Shown piece after piece: positions 1 through 5,508 of a DNA stretch of 5,508 bases. The notes beneath the pieces are model-generated. The model searched no databases, was not told where the DNA came from, and saw only the letters and a program-made list of their open reading frames with translations. The DNA is taken from contig JAESTG010000189.1 in NCBI GenBank assembly GCA_016763715.1, positions 1-5,508 of the forward strand, read 5' to 3'. A program made the translations under genes and the position numbers. This DNA comes from Flavobacteriaceae bacterium. GTDB lineage: Bacteria > Bacteroidota > Bacteroidia > Flavobacteriales > Flavobacteriaceae. Numbering within the stretch: position 1 is the stretch's first letter; the number at the start of each line of letters is the position of its first letter.

Positions 1-285
1 GAAAAATATAGGAAAGGAGAAATTCATTATAGTCTACATCCCAATCACTGGGGGCAGGGTTTTGCTACTGAGACCGTAAATGCAGTTATTAGTTATGGTT
101 TTAGCGAATTGAGACTTCACCGTATCGAGGCAGGAGTGGCCACGCAAAATTATAAATCGGTTGCCTTGCTTGAACGTGTTGGTATGTTGAGAGAAGGTTT
201 ATGTCGAAAAATACTCCCCCTTCAAAGCGGTTGGATGGATAATTATATGTACGCCATTTTGGAAGAAGATTCACGCGAGTTTTAG
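1..285 (+). CDS. GNAT family N-acetyltransferase, RimJ/RimL-like (C-terminal part, 5' truncated by window edge)
   Basis: The open frame runs from base 1 to a TAG stop and encodes the last 94 residues of a protein whose start lies outside the window. The visible part carries the acetyl-CoA-binding motif A of the RimJ/RimL type, Pro-Asn-His-Trp-Gly-Gln-Gly-Phe-Ala-Thr-Glu at about visible residues 14-24. A segment beginning HRIEAGV and ending with Asn, Ser, Leu and Glu-x-x-Gly-Met (about residues 42-66) follows, which is motif B of the same family, where an Asn and a Ser line the cofactor site. Members are usually about 170-190 residues, so roughly half is present. The family moves an acetyl group from acetyl-CoA to an alpha-amino or small-molecule amine in the cytoplasm. 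The substrate cannot be read from this sequence, so no ribosomal-protein role is claimed. The family call is firm and the specific function is unknown. Confidence 0.92.
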   Translation, partial: EKYRKGEIHYSLHPNHWGQGFATETVNAVISYGFSELRLHRIEAGVATQNYKSVALLERVGMLREGLCRKILPLQSGWMDNYMYAILEEDSREF

Positions 286-310
286 CTTATAAATACTTCA
301 TATGGCTTAT

Positions 311-339
311 TTTGAGATTGTTAATGAATCGTAGATTTT
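311..339 (+). promoter_or_regulatory. Candidate Bacteroidota-type promoter for the DUF2071 gene
   Basis: A TTTG at 311-314 is followed after 17 bases by TAGATTTT at 332-339, which matches the -7 consensus TAnnTTTG in all but the last position. Transcription would start near 345-348, leaving a leader of about 50 bases before the ATG at 397. The site lies just after the acetyltransferase stop, so the DUF2071 gene could be transcribed separately. In AT-rich intergenic DNA a match of this quality can arise by chance. Confidence 0.35.
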
Positions 340-353
340 AAAAATAAATCAAA

Positions 354-400
354 ATGGTCGCTATAAATTAATGAGAAAAATTAGAGCATATCCTTTATGA
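354..400 (+). other. Two chained micro-ORFs in the leader of the DUF2071 gene
   Basis: ATG at 354 opens a five-codon frame (MVAIN) closed by TAA at 369-371. The last A of that stop is the first base of an ATG at 371, which opens a nine-codon frame (MRKIRAYPL) closed by TGA at 398-400. That stop overlaps the ATG of the main gene (397-399) as ATGA. The overlaps are seen directly. A role in translational coupling or leader control is inference, and such short frames are common by chance in AT-rich leaders. No ribosome binding site supports either frame. Confidence 0.2.
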
Positions 401-1104
401 GTTTCCTAAAAGCCGAATGGCGAAAATTAGTTCTGTTTAACTATGTAGTGGAACCCGAGGTGTTGGTGCCACATCTTCCTTTTGGAACAGAATTAGACTT
501 ATGGGAAGGGAAATGTTATTTGAGTGTAGTGGGTTTTTTGTTTCAGAATACGAAGCTATTGGGAGTTAAAATACCATTTCATTCAAGTTTTGAAGAGGTA
601 AACTTGCGTTTTTATGTAAAGCGAATAGTGAATGGAGAAACGAGAAGAGGGGTGGTATTTATCAAAGAGATTGTTCCAAAATGGGCGTTAAGTTTTGTGG
701 CAAATACCATATACAAAGAGCATTATGTAACCAAACCTATGAAATACAACTGGACATCAAAAAATGATGTTTTAAGAGTAGAATACCAATGGAAATTGCC
801 TTCTGGTTGGCAACAAATTACGGTAAGGGCTAAAGACAAACTAGTTCCTATTCCTGAAGGAAGTGAGGCAGAGTTTATTACGGAACATTATTGGGGGTAC
901 GCTAAGGTTTCAGCAAAGAAAACTAATGAGTATGAAGTGACACATCCCAGATGGTCGCAATATCCAGTGTTGGGAGCTACAACTGACTTCGATTTTAAAC
1001 TGAATTATGGTGCTGAATTTACTTTTCTTAATGATGTAGAACCAACTTCAGTATTATTGGCAGAGGGTTCTGAGATTACAGTGGAGTCAAAACGAAGATT
1101 GTGA
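397..1104 (+). CDS. DUF2071 / YqjF-like family protein
   Basis: A complete 235-residue protein, the usual length for this family. It begins at the family's typical start, MSFLKAEWRKL, followed by a Tyr-x-Val-x-Pro-x-x-Leu-x-x-His-Leu-Pro segment and ELDLWEGKCYLSVVGF (about residues 32-47). The hallmark block Pro-Phe-His-Ser-Ser-Phe-Glu-Glu-Val-Asn-Leu-Arg-Phe-Tyr-Val follows at about 60-74, and the family-like end LAEGSEITV at about 221-229. No signal peptide or membrane segment is visible, so it should be cytoplasmic. The fold is related to acetoacetate decarboxylase-like proteins, but the biochemical role is unknown and none is assigned. The start at 397 is preferred because the homologous N-terminus begins there. 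No Shine-Dalgarno sequence precedes it, as is normal in this phylum. It lies 111 bp after the acetyltransferase on the same strand and converges on the beta-helix lipoprotein gene. Confidence 0.93.
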   Translation: MSFLKAEWRKLVLFNYVVEPEVLVPHLPFGTELDLWEGKCYLSVVGFLFQNTKLLGVKIPFHSSFEEVNLRFYVKRIVNGETRRGVVFIKEIVPKWALSFVANTIYKEHYVTKPMKYNWTSKNDVLRVEYQWKLPSGWQQITVRAKDKLVPIPEGSEAEFITEHYWGYAKVSAKKTNEYEVTHPRWSQYPVLGATTDFDFKLNYGAEFTFLNDVEPTSVLLAEGSEITVESKRRL

Positions 1105-1206
1105 GGTTTAACCCATCGTCACCTAGGAATTTTTAATGTTACTCTTGGTTTTTATTCTTCATTCCCAACTCAAAACATGAAAAGTAGTAATTATAGAGCA
1201 GTGGAT

Positions 1207-2748
1207 TTATCCCTCATCAGGAAATTCAGTACTTTCATAAGCACCAGCATCTGGGTTGGAACCATTACGAGTAGTGCCGTTCAGATCTAGAATAGGAAGT
1301 ACTCCGCCTTTTCCAATACCTTCAGCACCAGACTCACCTCGTTTAATATTTAAATTGTTTAAAGTTACGTCTTGAAAAACAGGGTCTGCATTAAATACAG
1401 AGTTGGTGTATAAATTTGTATTACTGAAATCATAGTTCGGGAGGTCTGTAAAATCACCATTTGGATCATCAAATGCGATTAGGCAATTAGTGAAATTGAA
1501 ATTGAATAGTAAAGAGGCGTTCTCAGATTGTATAAATCCGAGTTCGCGTTGTTCGCTTCCGTAGATAATACAATTAGTGAAGTTGGCTTCTATAAGGTCG
1601 GCTTCTGCTACATCTGGAATAATATTATCAATTTGAACCGTTGGGAAAGATCTAAAACTGTTTGCCCAGTAATTTCCGAAGGTAGAGTGATTGAAATTAT
1701 AAGTTCCTCCTAAAGAGATTGCCAAAGAAGATTGCCCGCTATTATTGATTACTAGGTTTTCTCCATACACGTTTCCATTTCGAGCTAAAATACCGACGTT
1801 TGAACTATTGTAAATCTGTACATCTTGCAGACTAAGAGTGAGGTCACCATCATTACTATCCATTAAAATGCCAGCAATGGCGTTTTTAATTGTTGTGTTG
1901 GTAAAGGAGTGGTTGGTGCTTCCAGCTCTAAGCCAAATAGTAGCCCATTGTCCAGGAATATCTGCAAAAGATGGTTCTAAGCGATCGCCTTCAAAAATAA
2001 TTTCGTTTTCTAACAATACGGGGTCGCTACTTGGTAGTCCGTTGCATTGTATAGTGGCATTTTCATCAATAATAATACCGCTATTTTCATGGAAATGTAT
2101 TCTAGCTCCTGCGTTTACAACGAGTGTTCCTCCAGAGGGAACAGCCGCGAAGCCATAAATGACATAGGGTTTTTCATTAGTGAATTTTAGTTGGTCTTCA
2201 TCAAGTATAAAGCCTTCTACTAAGATAGGATTGCCTCCTTCATCTAACCCAAGGCTTATGGTACCCACCATTCCTTCTGAATCCAGTTCTGGAAAAAGGA
2301 AAATCGCATCTTGAACCAAGGTTACTAATTCTACATTTTGCTCATTGCCGCCAGTGTCAAACTTTATTTGATCGGTATACAAAAAGCTCATGTCGTCAGT
2401 TTGTGTATTAATATCTACGGTAGTTTCAATAAAAATAAAGAGGCTATCTTTTGCTAGTATTTCTACGTTTTCAAATACTTTTCCAGCTACACCATCTACG
2501 TTTAGACGGTAGTTAGATTCTTCTCCGTCACCTAGCTTAAGTGTAGGAATGTTGATGTCATCATTGCTTCGATTGTATACCTTTAGGTTGTAGGTACTAG
2601 AACCTATATTACTGAAAATAGTATCCAAAAAGATGGTGTCACGAGAAAATTCAAGGTTCCCAGTACTTGGGACGGTTTCAAAGTCGTTTCGACAAGAACT
2701 CCATAAAACGACACCGCAAAGAATAACTAATCCATATAAATACTTCAT
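1207..2748 (-). CDS. Lipoprotein with ASH/Ig-like N-terminal domain and right-handed parallel beta-helix
   Basis: A complete 513-residue exported protein. Residues 1-19 form a lipoprotein signal peptide: Lys at 2, a hydrophobic core, and LWSSC ending at Cys19. Trp at -3 makes the lipobox atypical, but Bacteroidota tolerate this. The acidic RNDFE after the Cys resembles the region that directs lipoproteins to the cell surface in this phylum. Residues about 35-145 look like an Ig-like ASH/DUF1573-type beta-sandwich (FLDTIFSNIGSSTYNLKVYN and later ILAKDSLFIFIE). Residues about 195-465 hold short beta-strand repeats rich in Asn and Ile/Val, as in pectate-lyase-like beta-helices, followed by NADPVFQD at 453-460. 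The chain ends with LDLNGTTR (488-494) and PDAGAYE (499-505), a common closing motif of such proteins. No Sec9-type C-terminal sorting domain follows. No catalytic residues are recognisable, so carbohydrate binding or cleavage would be a guess. The gene is 193 bp downstream of the CarboxypepD_reg-like gene. Confidence 0.9.
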   Translation of the reverse strand: MKYLYGLVILCGVVLWSSCRNDFETVPSTGNLEFSRDTIFLDTIFSNIGSSTYNLKVYNRSNDDINIPTLKLGDGEESNYRLNVDGVAGKVFENVEILAKDSLFIFIETTVDINTQTDDMSFLYTDQIKFDTGGNEQNVELVTLVQDAIFLFPELDSEGMVGTISLGLDEGGNPILVEGFILDEDQLKFTNEKPYVIYGFAAVPSGGTLVVNAGARIHFHENSGIIIDENATIQCNGLPSSDPVLLENEIIFEGDRLEPSFADIPGQWATIWLRAGSTNHSFTNTTIKNAIAGILMDSNDGDLTLSLQDVQIYNSSNVGILARNGNVYGENLVINNSGQSSLAISLGGTYNFNHSTFGNYWANSFRSFPTVQIDNIIPDVAEADLIEANFTNCIIYGSEQRELGFIQSENASLLFNFNFTNCLIAFDDPNGDFTDLPNYDFSNTNLYTNSVFNADPVFQDVTLNNLNIKRGESGAEGIGKGGVLPILDLNGTTRNGSNPDAGAYESTEFPDEG

Positions 2749-2766
2749 GCAAGTAAATTTTTAGTA

Positions 2767-2774
2767 AAAATATA
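2767..2774 (-). promoter_or_regulatory. Possible -7 promoter element of the beta-helix lipoprotein gene
   Basis: On the minus strand this reads TATATTTT, one base from the Bacteroidota -7 consensus TAnnTTTG, and ends 18 bases before the ATG. No TTG is found at the expected 17-23 base spacing upstream, so only half of the promoter pattern is present. The region is very AT-rich, which lowers the weight of the match. Confidence 0.25.
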
Positions 2775-2857
2775 ACTTTTTATGAAGCTTATTATTGTTA
2801 GAAAGGCAAAGTTTCCAATGAATTATCGATGTATTTACTGAATAATGCAAAGTGGGC

Positions 2858-2918
2858 TGTGATGGTTGTAATTAAGTATCCCTCCAAATACGTATCAGTT
2901 TAATTACAATCCACCACA
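2858..2918 (-). repeat. Imperfect 18-19 bp inverted repeat; predicted RNA hairpin in the 3' region of the CarboxypepD_reg-like gene
   Basis: The left arm TGTGATGGTTGTAATTAA (2858-2875) and the right arm TTAATTACAATCCACCACA (2900-2918) are reverse complements except for one bulged base (T2910) and one mismatch (A2862 against C2914). The innermost 10 bp are perfect and the loop is 24 bases. In minus-strand RNA the mismatch becomes a U-G wobble, giving an 18-pair stem with a single bulged A. In plus-strand RNA it stays an A-C mismatch. The stem begins 23 bases after the stop of the upstream minus-strand gene. No T-tract follows on either strand, so it is not a canonical intrinsic terminator. It could protect the mRNA 3' end, pause polymerase, or be the remnant of a small palindromic element. 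Confidence 0.7.
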
Positions 2919-2941
2919 ATATTCCTCGGCAAAGGAACTGC

Positions 2942-4177
2942 CTACTTTCTTTTTCTTTTGCGATTTTTAGCTGCTTTGGCCGCTTTCTTTCGTTCCAGTT
3001 TTATCTTTTGAAACGCTAGCTCATTGGCTGCTGCTTTTCTTCTTTTTTCAATTCGTTCCTCTTGTTTTGGGTCATATTGAGGTGATTGATAGTTGAAAGG
3101 ATTGTTCACAGATGGAGTGTCATCTTCATTAATCTGGTATCCCCCAGTAGTCATAACAACGAAGCCTTCTACCATAGCTTCCATTTTAATGTCAATAGAA
3201 TTGGAAATATTTGATAAGAGCACTTCTTTGGTTTCATAACCTAAATATTGAAATAATAATGTCTGATTGGATTCAGAGTTAATAGAATAATTTCCATCAA
3301 AATTGGTTTGAGTTTCATGTGTGGTTCCCTTAATCATCACATTTACTCCTGGTAGAGGTAGGTTGTTTTCATCTGTGATGGTTCCGTTTATAGAGATTAG
3401 TTTTTTACCTTTTTCTTGTTCTTCAATGACAGGTGTTTCTTGGGAAATAAATTTTCCTTTTGTTTTCAATACCTCTATTTCATCTGCACTTGAACAACTT
3501 AACGTGTTTTTCTTAATAGCTTCTTCATGCTCAACAACAATTCCAACCATACCTCCAAGGATAGAAATAACAGGAAGGTTTTCTAGCGCAATGTTGAGTT
3601 GTGCATGAGCTGTGCCAATGGTTATTTTTTGTTTTTGCATATTCTCCGCTTCATAGGTAAGTGTAAACCCGCTAATACAAACAATACGATATGATCCGTC
3701 TATGTTACTGAGTACAGTTTCTCCTGTTTCCTCTACAACTATTTTTGCATTGGATACAGGAACACCCTGCATATTTGTAATAAACCCAGTGATTGTTACT
3801 CGAATTCTATCTGTTGGATTACTACCAATCCCCAGTGAAGTATAATGTGATTCGGAAACATTGGGACCACCTTGTGCTAAGGTGTCTAATCCGCTCAACA
3901 AGCTTAATGGAAGCAATAGTGAAGCTGCATAAGGTAATAAGCTATTTTGTGATTTTCTTTCGAGGGTGAGTTTTCGATTTAATTGAGTGGTGCTAAACCT
4001 ACCACAGAGACTCTGCCCAGAACCTATTTTTTTGATAAGTTCTTCGTCTGAAGATTTTGAGAAGTCGATTACTTCTTTGGTACAGACACCGCAAAATCTC
4101 CCTTTTTCTGTCGGGGTCATCTGGTCCCAATTTTCATGACATGGTTCTGGAACAGTAATAGTAATGGCTTTTTTCAT
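2942..4177 (-). CDS. Carboxypeptidase-like regulatory domain protein with N-terminal four-Cys motif, two CarboxypepD_reg-like domains and basic C-tail
   Basis: A complete 411-residue protein. Residues 11-60 carry a motif recurrent in Bacteroidota: Pro-Cys-His-Glu-Asn-Trp, then Gly-Arg-Phe-Cys-Gly-Val-Cys, then Cys-Gly-Arg-Phe. The cysteines at 13, 29, 32 and 58 look like a metal site, which is inference. A hydrophobic segment at about 80-97 ends at Leu-Ala-Gln (100-102), so it could be a membrane anchor or a late signal-peptidase site. Two CarboxypepD_reg-like beta-sandwiches follow, at about 126-198 (GVPVSNAKIVV, NIDGSYRI) and 261-332 (LPLPGVNVMIKGT, NFDGNYSI, FQYLGYE). These domains also form the N-termini of SusC/TonB-dependent transporters, but no plug or barrel is present here. 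The last 40 residues are Lys/Arg-rich and probably helical, ending in NRKRKRK. The start fits the family, whose members usually begin with a short basic stretch before the PCHENW-type motif. Function is unknown; a scaffold or sensor role at the envelope is possible. Confidence 0.88.
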   Translation of the reverse strand: MKKAITITVPEPCHENWDQMTPTEKGRFCGVCTKEVIDFSKSSDEELIKKIGSGQSLCGRFSTTQLNRKLTLERKSQNSLLPYAASLLLPLSLLSGLDTLAQGGPNVSESHYTSLGIGSNPTDRIRVTITGFITNMQGVPVSNAKIVVEETGETVLSNIDGSYRIVCISGFTLTYEAENMQKQKITIGTAHAQLNIALENLPVISILGGMVGIVVEHEEAIKKNTLSCSSADEIEVLKTKGKFISQETPVIEEQEKGKKLISINGTITDENNLPLPGVNVMIKGTTHETQTNFDGNYSINSESNQTLLFQYLGYETKEVLLSNISNSIDIKMEAMVEGFVVMTTGGYQINEDDTPSVNNPFNYQSPQYDPKQEERIEKRRKAAANELAFQKIKLERKKAAKAAKNRKRKRK

Positions 4178-4184
4178 AACTGAA

Positions 4185-4211
4185 TTGGATACGGGTTAAA
4201 TTGTTATCCAA
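4185..4211. repeat. 7-bp inverted repeat immediately upstream of the CarboxypepD_reg-like start codon
   Basis: TTGGATA (4185-4191) and TATCCAA (4205-4211) are perfect reverse complements separated by 13 bases. The nearer arm lies 7 bases before the ATG (codon 4177-4175, minus strand). It could be an operator half-site pair or a leader hairpin over the ribosome entry region. Arms of seven bases at some spacing are expected a few times by chance in a window this size, so only the position makes it notable. Confidence 0.25.
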
Positions 4212-4284
4212 AGCACTTAAAAATTGCCCATTATAAAAACCACTATCGAGGGAACAGGTCGTTTTAATTAGTAAACGCCCTTTG

Positions 4285-4315
4285 TTGGAAAGTATTCGTT
4301 CTTTTTGGAAGTATT
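4285..4315. repeat. Near-identical direct repeat with 20-bp period
   Basis: TTGGAAAGTATT (4285-4296) and TTGGAAGTATT (4305-4315) differ by one inserted A and begin 20 bases apart, close to two helical turns. They lie between the cyclotransferase stop and the CarboxypepD_reg-like start, about 110-140 bases upstream of the latter. Tandem sites on one DNA face can be activator or repressor sites. No regulator is identified, and chance duplication is possible. Confidence 0.25.
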
Positions 4316-4352
4316 AAGTTTAGTTATTCAAGTTTTTAGAAATCGCAGCTTA

Positions 4353-5408
4353 CTATTTCTCCACGACCTCAATCTTGAATAATTTATCCCAGTTTTTACC
4401 AGTTACATAAAGAATGTTGGGTTCTCCTTTGTAGGCTATCCCATTTAGAACATCTAAAGTTTCGTGCTGCGTAACTTGTGCTTGTAGTCCTTTCATGTCT
4501 ATAACACCTTCTACAGCTCCATTTATTGGGTTTACAATTGCAATGGCATCTTTCTGCCAGATGTTAGCGTAGATTTTACCGTCTACCCATTCCAGTTCAT
4601 TCACTTTTGGAATTTTGCTAGTGTTGGTATAGAGTTCGATATAACTTTCTTCGGCTAGAGTATTTGAATTAAGAGTCCATATCTTTTCGGTTCCATCACT
4701 TTTATAGATGGCGGTTCCATTGTTACAAAGACCCCAACCTTCTTTACTTGCTCCATACACAAAGGTTCCTGTTTTACTGAAGGAATTCAGGTCGTAGATA
4801 AAACCAGTGTTTCGTTGCCATGTTAACTGATAAATCTTGTCATTTAATATAGTGATACCTTCTGCGAAATATTGGTCTTCCAGCTTTTGATTTTTTAAAA
4901 CTTCTCCAGTTGTATAGTTAGTTTTACGCAAAGTAGATTTTTTACGTTGTCCAGTACTTTCATAAAGCGTGTCATTTTCAAATTCTAGCCCCTGAGTAAA
5001 AGCTTTGATATCGTGAGGGTAAGATTCGAGGATGTTGTAACCGTATAATTTAGGGGCTTTAGTCGCCGTGATGGTAATGGTTTTAGATACGGTATATGTA
5101 GAGCCATCTGCTGTAATTTTAGCAATTAAATTTCGTTTCCCCATTTTTTGGTTTAACAATTCAATGTTTTTTTCTGAATTATCTTCCGAAGTAATAAAAG
5201 GCTTCCCATCTATAGTGTAGCTAATACTTTCGATGGTTTCATTTTTTTTATTCTGAATAGAGACTTTTAAAACATCGGATGTTTTATAAGCTTTTTTTTC
5301 ATCCTTAATAGATACTGAAAAAAGATCGTTTGGGTTATCGGATTCACTTCCGCAGCCAATGAAAAAAGTAACTAACAAGGTGAGTACTAAAAGCTTGTAA
5401 TCTTGCAT
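4353..5408 (-). CDS. Glutaminyl-peptide cyclotransferase (beta-propeller type), lipoprotein
   Basis: A complete 351-residue enzyme of the plant/bacterial type glutaminyl cyclase family (Glu_cyclase_2, EC 2.3.2.5). It converts an N-terminal glutamine of peptides to pyroglutamate with release of ammonia. Residues 1-19 form a lipoprotein signal ending in FFIGC, with Cys19 as the lipidated residue. The following GSESD is Ser/acid-rich. Residues about 28-115 form a small beta-sandwich extension. The five-bladed propeller domain spans about 120-348, with family motifs FTQGL (137-141), YESTG (149-153), YFAEGIT (180-186), EGWGL (223-227), NELEW (270-274), LNGIAY (321-326) and VTGKNWDKLF (335-344). 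The conserved Glu in these motifs include the probable catalytic residues. It should act in the periplasm or at the outer membrane on exported proteins. No close operon partner is visible: the next minus-strand gene is 175 bp away, and upstream a divergent promoter begins within 60 bp. Confidence 0.94.
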   Translation of the reverse strand: MQDYKLLVLTLLVTFFIGCGSESDNPNDLFSVSIKDEKKAYKTSDVLKVSIQNKKNETIESISYTIDGKPFITSEDNSEKNIELLNQKMGKRNLIAKITADGSTYTVSKTITITATKAPKLYGYNILESYPHDIKAFTQGLEFENDTLYESTGQRKKSTLRKTNYTTGEVLKNQKLEDQYFAEGITILNDKIYQLTWQRNTGFIYDLNSFSKTGTFVYGASKEGWGLCNNGTAIYKSDGTEKIWTLNSNTLAEESYIELYTNTSKIPKVNELEWVDGKIYANIWQKDAIAIVNPINGAVEGVIDMKGLQAQVTQHETLDVLNGIAYKGEPNILYVTGKNWDKLFKIEVVEK

Positions 5409-5462
5409 GCTAACTTTGAAATTTAAGGCAAGATAATCAATAATAATTGAGCGATAAAATGC

Positions 5463-5493
5463 TTGTAGAAAGTTTAAAATGGCTGTATATTTG
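5463..5493 (+). promoter_or_regulatory. Rightward promoter for a divergent gene beyond the window
   Basis: TATATTTG at 5486-5493 is an exact match to the Bacteroidota -7 consensus TAnnTTTG. A TTG at 5463-5465 stands 20 bases upstream, within the 17-23 base spacing seen for flavobacterial housekeeping promoters. Transcription would start near 5500 and run out of the window, so the target is not visible. The -33 element begins only 55 bases from the start codon of the cyclotransferase on the other strand, so the two genes share a short divergent control region. Confidence 0.65.
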
Positions 5494-5508
5494 CAACGGC
5501 AAGTCCTA

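Noticed and set aside
1105..1206. Possible bidirectional terminator between the convergent genes
   Set aside because: Several T-runs are present, but I find no stable inverted repeat preceding them on either strand; GGTTTAACC at 1105-1113 is too short.
1528..1713. Plus-strand ORF of 61 codons
   Set aside because: It lies antisense inside the beta-helix lipoprotein gene, has no recognisable family features, and is explained as a shadow of that coding frame.
1838..2158. Plus-strand ORF of 106 codons
   Set aside because: It is antisense within the same lipoprotein gene, whose signal peptide, repeats and C-terminal motif fix the true frame.
2858..2918. Miniature transposable element with 19-bp terminal repeats
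   Set aside because: No target-site duplication is visible at the outer edges and the element would be only 61 bp; an RNA hairpin is the simpler reading.
2922..2937. Short hairpin TTCCT / AGGAA just after the stop at 2942
   Set aside because: The stem has only five pairs and no T-tract follows on the minus strand, so it is too weak to call a terminator.
3321..3608. Plus-strand ORF of 95 codons with hydrophobic stretches
   Set aside because: It is antisense to the two-domain CarboxypepD_reg-like gene; the apparent hydrophobicity comes from reading the opposite strand of its codons.
5409..5485. Promoter for the cyclotransferase gene on the minus strand
   Set aside because: TAAATTTC is near the -7 consensus but lies too close to the ATG and has no spaced TTG; no other candidate is convincing.

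Overview
The window looks like a chromosomal segment of a Flavobacteriia-type member of the Bacteroidota. It is AT-rich. Start codons have no Shine-Dalgarno sequence but lie in A/T-rich leaders. Promoter-like sites fit the Bacteroidota -33 TTG / -7 TAnnTTTG pattern. The protein families are also typical of the phylum: lipoproteins, a CarboxypepD_reg-like protein with an N-terminal cysteine motif, and a beta-helix surface-type lipoprotein. I cannot name the genus.

Layout. Plus strand, left: the 3' end of a RimJ/RimL-like GNAT acetyltransferase (1-285), then a DUF2071/YqjF-like protein (397-1104). Between them are a candidate promoter and two tiny ORFs chained by stop/start overlaps. The short gap 1105-1206 separates convergent genes and holds no hairpin terminator that I can see. 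Minus strand, reading right to left: a lipoprotein glutaminyl-peptide cyclotransferase (5408-4353), a two-domain CarboxypepD_reg-like protein with an N-terminal four-cysteine motif (4177-2942), and a beta-helix lipoprotein (2748-1207). These three are separated by 175 and 193 bp, so they are probably separate transcription units or a loose cluster, not a tight operon. The last 100 bp carry a perfect TAnnTTTG promoter element firing rightward, so a divergent gene begins just outside the window. No gene-free stretch exceeds 300 bp.

How the genes may connect. All three minus-strand products are predicted to be exported. The cyclotransferase converts N-terminal glutamine to pyroglutamate. Its neighbour at 2942-4177 has a hydrophobic segment ending in Leu-Ala-Gln, which fits the known Bacteroidota preference for signal peptidase I cleavage just before Gln. 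The neighbour could therefore be a cyclase substrate, although most exported proteins in such a cell might be as well. The strongest non-coding signal is a 61-bp imperfect inverted repeat (2858-2918) just after that gene. It pairs better as minus-strand RNA than as plus-strand RNA, which suggests a real 3' UTR structure. I see no mobile element, CRISPR array, tRNA or rRNA, and no convincing new multi-gene system.
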